NCBI GenBank assembly: GCA_021604925.1
Contig: BQJX01000259.1
Coordinates: 1-5,098 of the forward strand
Length of the DNA: 5,098 nt
Direction: 5' to 3'
Source: Gemmatimonadota bacterium
GTDB taxonomy: Bacteria; ARS69
This document shows positions 1 through 5,098 of the stretch, piece by piece. The position numbers and the translations under genes were made by a program. The notes beneath the pieces were generated by a model that did no database searches, was not told where the DNA came from, and saw nothing but the letters and a program-made list of their open reading frames with translations. Numbering within the stretch: the first letter of the stretch is position 1; each line of letters opens with the position of its first letter.

Positions 1-1650
1 CGCCCCGCCGGAACGGGCTCCCTGCTCAAGGCGGAACGCCGCTGGACGAAAGGCATCCTCGGGACGAACCTGGTCGCATTCGCGGTGCTGATTGCGGTCT
101 CCGCGCTCTACCCCAGGGTGGAGTGGAACAACGAGTTCCCCGAGGACTACACCTGGGGAGAGGACGGAAGCCCGTTCCGCCCGAGTCTGGCCACGACCGC
201 CTCGGGAGGCGCGTACGACGACCGCTCCCTGACCGGCAGCGAGAGCTGCGGCACGAGCGGCTGCCACGAACAGATTCGGGCGGAATGGTCCATCAGCGCG
301 CACCGCTGGGCCTCCATGGATCCGGCGTTCCAGGCGATCCAGGAAGTCATGGCCAAGCAGAATGGCGCCGAATCCACCCGCTACTGCGGCGGCTGCCACG
401 ATCCGGCGTCGCTGTTCTCCGGCACGAAGAACATCTTCACCGAGGACCTCACCAGCCTGCGCGGCTACCAGGAAGGGATCTCGTGCATCGTGTGTCACTC
501 GATTCGGGACACGGATCTGCAGGGCAACGCGAACTACACGATGATCCAGCCCAAACGCTACGTCGGAGAGACCGAGGAGGGCTTCGGCAAGTTCATGTCC
601 GACTTCCTCATCCGAACCTACCCGGACCAGCATCTGGCGGAATACTCCAAGCGACTCTTCAAGACCCCGGAGTACTGCGCCGCGTGCCACAAGCAGTTCA
701 TCGACGAGGAAGTGAATCAGGTGGGCTGGGTTCAGCTGCAGAACCAGTACGACAACTGGCGCAAGAGCAAGTGGAACCCGGAAGACGACCCCAACATGGT
801 GGTGGAGTGCCGCGAGTGCCACATGCCGTTGATCGCGTCCACCGACCCGGCGTCCGGAGACGACCTGGATTCGTACCGCTCCGCCGGAGACGGGATGCAT
901 CGTGACCACCGCTTCATCGGGGCGAACAGCCTGGTGCCGTCGCTCCTCAAGCTGGAGGGGTGGGAGGAGCACGCCCAGCTCACCGAGGACTGGCTGAGAG
1001 GCGAGCGGGAGATCCCGGAGATCGAGTACAAGTGGGCGGCGGGGCCGGCCGTGAACGTGGAGATCCAGTGTCCGGAGAGCGTTCGCCCGGGAGAAGCGGT
1101 CGATCTGCGGGTGTTGATCACGTCCAACAAGGTGGGCCACGACTTCCCCACCGGCCCGCTGGACATCATCCAGTCGTGGATCAACCTGGAAGTCACCGAC
1201 GATCAGGGGCAGGTGGTCTTCTCCAGCGGTTCGGTGGACGAAGACCACTTCATCGATCCCGGGACGTTCATGTTCAAGGCGGAGCCCGTGGATCGCTACG
1301 GGAACCTCATCGATCGTCACAATCTCTGGGAGATGGTGGGTGTGCGATTCCGGCGGGCGATCTTCCCCGGGTTCAGCGACGCCGCCAGCTACACGTTTGC
1401 CTGCCCCTCCGAGTTGATGGCCACCGCCGCCATGGACCCGCCCGAACCTGCCGGCGAGCGCACGATCGAGCGCGACTTCCGGGTGGACTCGCCGGCCGGC
1501 GCGGGCACGCTGCACGTAAGCGCTCATCTGGACTACCGCAAGGTGGACCAGTACCTGCTGAACTTCATGTTCGGTGAGGACCAACCGCTCACCGCGCCCG
1601 TCATCCGAATGTCCTCGGACGAGAAGACCATCCGGATCGAGGGGACCTAG
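1..1650 (+). CDS. Membrane-anchored pentaheme cytochrome c with C-terminal beta domain (5' partial)
   Basis: Probable electron-transfer protein anchored in the inner membrane and facing the periplasm. The frame is open from the first base. A basic stretch (about nt 34-51) precedes a hydrophobic helix (about nt 55-111), as in a signal anchor. The first standard start, GTG 85, cuts this helix and has no Shine-Dalgarno sequence, so the true start probably lies upstream. Five heme c motifs are visible: CGTSGCH (247-267, CX4CH), CGGCH (385-399), CIVCH (484-498), CAACH (676-690) and CRECH (808-822). Histidines in SAHRW after heme 1 and in HRDHRF near nt 898-912 are candidate distal ligands. From about nt 1050 to 1600 there are no heme motifs. 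That part looks beta-rich and carries GHDFPTG (1135-1155), which I recall from C-terminal domains of environmental multiheme cytochromes. The stop codon directly abuts the next gene. Donor, acceptor and any enzymatic activity cannot be read from the sequence. Confidence is high for a multiheme cytochrome and low for its exact role. Confidence 0.85.
   Translation, partial: RPAGTGSLLKAERRWTKGILGTNLVAFAVLIAVSALYPRVEWNNEFPEDYTWGEDGSPFRPSLATTASGGAYDDRSLTGSESCGTSGCHEQIRAEWSISAHRWASMDPAFQAIQEVMAKQNGAESTRYCGGCHDPASLFSGTKNIFTEDLTSLRGYQEGISCIVCHSIRDTDLQGNANYTMIQPKRYVGETEEGFGKFMSDFLIRTYPDQHLAEYSKRLFKTPEYCAACHKQFIDEEVNQVGWVQLQNQYDNWRKSKWNPEDDPNMVVECRECHMPLIASTDPASGDDLDSYRSAGDGMHRDHRFIGANSLVPSLLKLEGWEEHAQLTEDWLRGEREIPEIEYKWAAGPAVNVEIQCPESVRPGEAVDLRVLITSNKVGHDFPTGPLDIIQSWINLEVTDDQGQVVFSSGSVDEDHFIDPGTFMFKAEPVDRYGNLIDRHNLWEMVGVRFRRAIFPGFSDAASYTFACPSELMATAAMDPPEPAGERTIERDFRVDSPAGAGTLHVSAHLDYRKVDQYLLNFMFGEDQPLTAPVIRMSSDEKTIRIEGT
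1639..1644 (+). promoter_or_regulatory. Shine-Dalgarno for the downstream propeller/TPR gene
   Basis: GAGGGG lies inside the last codons of the cytochrome gene, six bases before the GTG at 1651. The spacing is good and supports GTG 1651 as the start of the second gene. A ribosome ending at the TAG (1648-1650) would finish next to this site, so termination-reinitiation coupling is likely. Confidence 0.65.
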
Positions 1651-4239
1651 GTGTCCCGTCGGCAACGGTTGCTGAAGAAGACGCTGATCTACTGCTCCGC
1701 CCCGGTGTTGCTGGGCGGGGCGTGGGTCGTGACGCGCTCGCTCCAGACCGACCCGGCGTACGTGGCGGGAACGGAGACCGAGGGGATCACGCGCGCGCTG
1801 GACCGTTCGGGAACCGATCCGACGTCGCCGCTGGTGTTCACCGAGGTCACGGACGAGGCCGGGCTGGCGTTCCACCACTTCCCGTTCGAACGAACCCGCC
1901 AACTGCCGGAAGACATGGGGTCGGGAGCCGCTTGGGGCGACTTCGACAACGATGGCTGGCCGGACCTCTTCCTCGTCAACTTCGCGGTACCCCTCGGATC
2001 GGATCCGGGGGACGGACCCGGCGACCGCCTTTACCGCAATCTGGGAAACGGCCGCTTTGCCGCCGTGAGCGAGGCGGCCGGAGTGGACACGGTGCACCGC
2101 GGCCTGGGAGCGGCGTGGGGCGACCTGGACGCGGACGGCCATCTGGATCTGCTCGTGACGTCCTGGGGTGAGAACATCCTGTGGCGCAATCGTGGAGACG
2201 GCACGTTCGAAGAGATCACGGCCCGAGCCGGCCTGGCGGGCTCCGGGTTCTGGACCGGCGCCGCCTGGTCCGACTTCGATCGCGACGGCGACCTGGATCT
2301 CTACGTCTGCGGATACACGCAGTACGACGAGCAGCCGCCGGGGACCGGAATGGGCTCGAACGGGAACACGGAGTTTCCGTTCACGCTGAATCCATCCTCG
2401 TGGCCGCCGCACGAGAACCGGTTCTACGTGAATCACGGGGACGGAACGTTCACGGAGCGGGCCGAGGCGGCCGGAGTGCTGGGAGAGTCCGGGCGAAGCC
2501 TGTGCGCCGCGTGGGCGGACTTCGACGCGGACGGCTGGCCGGATCTGTACGTCGCGAACGACGTCAGCGACAACGCCCTGTACCGCAACCTCGGGGACGG
2601 CACGTTCGAGAACGTGAGCTACGAGGCCATCGTGGCGGACTACCGCGGCGCCATGGGCATCGCGGTCGGTGACTGGGACGGCGACCTCGACCTCGACATG
2701 TTCATCACGCACTGGATCGCCCAGGAGAACGCGCTCTACTCCAACCTGGCCCAGGACCTGGCCGACGACACGGGCGACGCGCCGCTCATGTTCGTGGACG
2801 ATGCGGATCGAATCGGGCTGGGGCAGATCGCGCTGGATCTCATCGGCTGGGGTACGGCGTTCGAGGACTTCGACGATGACGGACAGCCGGACCTCTTCGT
2901 GGCGAACGGAAGCACGTTCCAGAATCGACGCGATCCGTCGCAACTCGTGGCGATGGACCCCCACCTCTACTGGAACCGCGGTCCGGAGGACGGCTTCTTC
3001 GAGGTGGGCGCCGCCGCCGGGATTCGGACGTCGCCGGCGGGAGTCGGACGCGGCGCGGCCTTTGCCGATTATGACGACGACGGCGACGTGGACATCGTCA
3101 TCAGTCGCAACCGGGGACGCGCGCGGCTCCTTCGCAACGATTCGACGCGCGGCCATCATCTCGCGATCCGGCTGAAGGCGACCACGGGGCACCCGTCCGG
3201 AATCGGGGCCCGCCTCCTGATCCACGCCGGCGGCCGCACCCAGCTTCGCGAGGCCACGCCGGTTCCGTCCTACCTGTCGCAGAGCGTCACGGACCTCCAT
3301 GTGGGACTTGGAACCGCCACGCGCGCGGACAGCGTGGTCGTGACATGGGCGAACGGCGCGCGGGATGTCTACCTGGATCTCGCGGCGGACCGGCACTGGA
3401 CCCTGACCGAAGGCGGAGGGCCCCGAGAGTCCCCACACCGGGGATCGGCGCCCGTCGAGGCCGCCACCGCGAACCCCGCCCTTCGATCCGACATCTCCAC
3501 CGCGCTGGGTCGCGAGGACACGCGACGCTTTTGGGAGCTCAAGCGGAAGGCAAACGCGCTGGTCCTGGACGGCCGGTGGGAGGAAGGGGCCGCGGTCCTG
3601 CGCGAGATGCTGGCCCTCGATCCGCACCACGACGACTCGCTCTACGGACTGGGCAACTGCTATCTGCACCTTCGGCACTACGCCCAGGCCAAGGATGCGT
3701 GGGAGCGCCTCCTGCTCGCGAATCCCGCCAGCAGCCGAGCGTGGATCCAGATCGGCGCGCTCCACTCCTCCCCCGACGCGGGCGAGCTGTTCGATCTGGG
3801 CCGCGCCGTCCAGGCGTTCCAGGAAGCGCATCGAATCAACCAGGAAGAGAGCGGCTCCCTGATTCGATGGGGCGAAGCGGAACTGGCGCGCGGCCGCCTG
3901 ACCGAGGCCGCGCGGGTCTTTGCCGACGCCTACGGGATGAACGACCAGGCCACCTCCGCGTTCTTCCTGGCCGGCTACGTGGCGTGGAAGCAGGGCGATG
4001 AGGACCGCGCCCGCACGCTCCTGGATCGGGCGCGGGGAACGCTTCGCCGCGCGCCCGCGTCGCCGGCCGTTCTGGAGGGCGAAACGCGGTCCGCCACCAT
4101 GGCCGGCTACCAGCAGGAGGCTGCGGAGCGCCGCCTCTTCTCGGAGGTGGTGGGCCAGCTCCGGCACGAGGCAGACGGCCGGGATCTGAGCGCCACGTTT
4201 GCCGACGTGGACCGGATCGTGGATCAGTTCACGCGCTGA
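1651..4239 (+). CDS. FG-GAP/VCBS propeller protein with ASPIC/UnbV domain and C-terminal TPRs (CRTAC1-like)
   Basis: Exported, membrane-anchored modular protein of 862 residues, probably a binding or scaffold protein rather than an enzyme. Residues 1-10 are basic and residues 11-27 are hydrophobic, a signal anchor. C15 follows Tyr, so it is not a lipobox cysteine. Residues about 60-495 hold seven calcium-loop repeats of the DxDxDGxxD type, starting at residues 97, 158, 208, 290, 341, 406 and 473. They alternate with GDGTF-type strands, suggesting a seven-bladed propeller. Residues about 500-585 match ASPIC/UnbV: GIGARL at 517, LSQS, VGLG at 551-554 and VVVTWANG at 562-569. After a linker, residues about 626-800 contain roughly five TPR-like helix pairs, the clearest at 626-694 and 734-800. 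GTG 1651 is chosen for its Shine-Dalgarno sequence and because it keeps the basic residues before the anchor. The gene starts immediately after the cytochrome stop codon and overlaps the convergent sulfatase gene by 16 bp. CRTAC1-like proteins are widespread in bacteria, but their biochemical function is largely unknown. Confidence 0.9.
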   Translation: MSRRQRLLKKTLIYCSAPVLLGGAWVVTRSLQTDPAYVAGTETEGITRALDRSGTDPTSPLVFTEVTDEAGLAFHHFPFERTRQLPEDMGSGAAWGDFDNDGWPDLFLVNFAVPLGSDPGDGPGDRLYRNLGNGRFAAVSEAAGVDTVHRGLGAAWGDLDADGHLDLLVTSWGENILWRNRGDGTFEEITARAGLAGSGFWTGAAWSDFDRDGDLDLYVCGYTQYDEQPPGTGMGSNGNTEFPFTLNPSSWPPHENRFYVNHGDGTFTERAEAAGVLGESGRSLCAAWADFDADGWPDLYVANDVSDNALYRNLGDGTFENVSYEAIVADYRGAMGIAVGDWDGDLDLDMFITHWIAQENALYSNLAQDLADDTGDAPLMFVDDADRIGLGQIALDLIGWGTAFEDFDDDGQPDLFVANGSTFQNRRDPSQLVAMDPHLYWNRGPEDGFFEVGAAAGIRTSPAGVGRGAAFADYDDDGDVDIVISRNRGRARLLRNDSTRGHHLAIRLKATTGHPSGIGARLLIHAGGRTQLREATPVPSYLSQSVTDLHVGLGTATRADSVVVTWANGARDVYLDLAADRHWTLTEGGGPRESPHRGSAPVEAATANPALRSDISTALGREDTRRFWELKRKANALVLDGRWEEGAAVLREMLALDPHHDDSLYGLGNCYLHLRHYAQAKDAWERLLLANPASSRAWIQIGALHSSPDAGELFDLGRAVQAFQEAHRINQEESGSLIRWGEAELARGRLTEAARVFADAYGMNDQATSAFFLAGYVAWKQGDEDRARTLLDRARGTLRRAPASPAVLEGETRSATMAGYQQEAAERRLFSEVVGQLRHEADGRDLSATFADVDRIVDQFTR
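1939..3093 (+). repeat. Seven degenerate coding repeats (calcium-loop FG-GAP/VCBS units)
   Basis: Acidic loops recur at 1939-1965 (DFDNDGWPD), 2122-2148 (DLDADGHLD), 2272-2298 (DFDRDGDLD), 2518-2544 (DFDADGWPD), 2671-2697 (DWDGDLDLD), 2866-2892 (DFDDDGQPD) and 3067-3093 (DYDDDGDVD). Several are preceded by a Gly/Ala-Ala-Trp type strand. Most are followed by a segment such as NLGNGRF, NRGDGTF, NHGDGTF or NLGDGTF. Spacing varies from about 150 to 250 bp, so these are diverged protein-level repeats and not recent DNA duplications. The fifth unit has Leu where the loop glycine is expected. Confidence 0.8.
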
Positions 4240-5098
4240 GTGGCGGCGGCCAGCAACTTCGCCGCGCGCCGGCTTCCCGGGTCCACCTCGCGGGCGCGAC
4301 GCAGATGTTCCACGGCCTCCCGCGGACGCCCCGAGGCCAGGTAGGCCTCGCCCAGCGTGAGATGCACGGGCCCTTCGTTCACGGCGGGCGGGATATCCAG
4401 GAACGCGAGACCGTGTTGGATGCACGCGTCAAAGTCACGCAGCTGCAGGTACGTCCCCGCCAGATAGGAGTGCGCGCGTTTCATCTGCGGGTCGGAAGCG
4501 AGCGCTTCCTCCAGGAGTCGCCGCGCCTCCAGCAGATTGCCGCGCAGGAACTCCTCCTGCCCGCGGAACATGGCCACCACTCCGGCCACGTGGTCCTTGG
4601 GGTCTTCCGTGGGATGCGATGCCGTCCCGGGTTCGATGGTCGCCAGGTATCCCAGCGACTGCAGCTTGGCGATCACCTCCGGCTCCACCCGCTGCAGCGT
4701 GGGATCCGTCGACTCCGCGAGCACCGCGTCGACCCGGGCGGAAAGCGCCGCCACCACGTCCGGAAACTCATCCAAGCGGTTCACGCTCTCTTCCGGATCG
4801 CGCCCGAGATCGTAGAGCTCCGAACGGGGAGCCCGCACGTACTTCCACTGTGCGGTCCGGAAGCCGTACAGGGAACTCCACCCGCGCAAGTATTCCGTGC
4901 TCCGGTTCTCCACGTACACGCCGTCCGTTTCGGTCGGCCTCAGCAGCGACGTCCCCTCGTGCTGCTTGGAAGCGGGCGCGGCGCAGACTTCGAGAAGCGT
5001 GGGCGCCACGTCGGCCAGCGAACGAAGCGCGGTTTCGATCCCCACGCGACCGGAAGCGTGGCTCAACACGAGCGGGACGCGCTGCGTGGCGTCGTACA
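4224..5098 (-). CDS. Sulfatase C-terminal part with TPR tail (5' partial)
   Basis: Likely a hydrolase of the alkaline-phosphatase-superfamily sulfatase type, probably acting on sulfate or related esters in the periplasm. The frame runs off the window at 5098. It opens in the segment YDATQRVPLVL (5064-5096), so the GTG at 5067-5069 is internal and not a real start. Family hallmarks follow: DVAPTLLEVC (4983-5012), an EGTSLL segment, WSSLYGFRTAQWKYVRAP, and ELYDLGRDPEES with ELYDL at 4806-4820. KLQSLGYLA (4641-4667) marks the end of the catalytic domain. Three TPRs follow at about 4482-4580, 4380-4481 and 4269-4376, the last being canonical (LGEAYLASGR, EAVEHLRRAREVDP). The catalytic Cys/Ser-x-Pro-x-Arg site and most metal ligands lie outside the window, so activity and substrate cannot be judged. 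A related phosphoesterase or transferase of the same superfamily is possible. The gene converges on and overlaps the propeller gene. Confidence 0.85.
   Translation of the reverse strand, partial: YDATQRVPLVLSHASGRVGIETALRSLADVAPTLLEVCAAPASKQHEGTSLLRPTETDGVYVENRSTEYLRGWSSLYGFRTAQWKYVRAPRSELYDLGRDPEESVNRLDEFPDVVAALSARVDAVLAESTDPTLQRVEPEVIAKLQSLGYLATIEPGTASHPTEDPKDHVAGVVAMFRGQEEFLRGNLLEARRLLEEALASDPQMKRAHSYLAGTYLQLRDFDACIQHGLAFLDIPPAVNEGPVHLTLGEAYLASGRPREAVEHLRRAREVDPGSRRAAKLLAAATQRVN

Noticed and set aside
3..905. Long open plus-strand frame (third frame) across the cytochrome gene
   Set aside because: It is rich in Arg, Gly and Pro with no domain pattern. It is a high-GC shadow of the cytochrome frame, which carries all five heme motifs.
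732..1196. Minus-strand open frame inside the cytochrome gene
   Set aside because: Its composition is Ser/Arg-rich with no recognisable motif, and the opposite frame is clearly a real gene.
1681..1700. Lipoprotein signal around Cys15 of the propeller protein
   Set aside because: The residues before the cysteine are Leu-Ile-Tyr. Tyr at -1 does not fit a lipobox, and the hydrophobic stretch continues past the cysteine, as in a signal anchor.
1939..3093. Tandem DNA repeat or recombination hotspot
   Set aside because: Similarity is at the level of short acidic protein loops with variable spacing, explained by propeller blades rather than DNA-level repeats.
2181..3175. Alternative plus-strand frames inside the propeller gene
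   Set aside because: Their Arg/Thr/Ser-rich low-complexity translations are the frame-shifted images of the Asp/Gly-rich repeats, not genes.
4243..4265. Possible hairpin (GCGGCG / CGCCGC, 11-base loop) just after the propeller gene
   Set aside because: The stem is only six base pairs, there is no T tract, and it lies within the sulfatase coding region; expected by chance in GC-rich DNA.
4537..4815. Plus-strand open frame opposite the sulfatase gene
   Set aside because: It is Ser/Arg-rich without motifs. The minus strand here encodes the conserved ELYDL and SLGYL sulfatase segments.

Overview
This high-GC window (strong G/C preference at third codon positions) holds three tightly packed protein-coding genes and almost no non-coding DNA. 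Two are on the plus strand and one is on the minus strand. I see no RNA gene, mobile element, CRISPR array or operon promoter. The content (membrane-anchored multiheme cytochrome c, calcium-loop FG-GAP/ASPIC-UnbV protein with TPRs, sulfatase with TPRs) fits a Gram-negative, environmental, often uncultured bacterium with an elaborate periplasm. Candidates are lineages such as Eisenbacteria, Krumholzibacteriota, Gemmatimonadota, Acidobacteriota or Planctomycetota. This placement is inferred from protein types only; no marker gene is present.

Layout: (1) 1-1650, plus strand, is a multiheme cytochrome c missing its 5' end. It has an N-terminal membrane anchor, five heme-binding motifs (one CX4CH, four CXXCH) and a heme-free, probably beta-rich C-terminal domain. 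(2) 1651-4239, plus strand, begins on the base after the cytochrome stop codon. It encodes an 862-residue anchored protein with seven calcium-loop propeller repeats, an ASPIC/UnbV (CRTAC1-type) domain and a C-terminal TPR array. (3) 4224-5098, minus strand, converges on gene 2 and overlaps its 3' end by 16 bp. It encodes the C-terminal part of an alkaline-phosphatase-superfamily sulfatase followed by three TPRs; its catalytic N-terminus lies beyond the window.

How they may work together: the zero-gap junction and the internal Shine-Dalgarno sequence argue that the cytochrome and the propeller/TPR protein are co-transcribed and translationally coupled. Both are predicted to be membrane-anchored and exported, so a shared envelope redox or scaffold complex is plausible but unproven. 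The sulfatase is on the opposite strand and need not share their function. Its TPR tail does resemble the modular style of gene 2.
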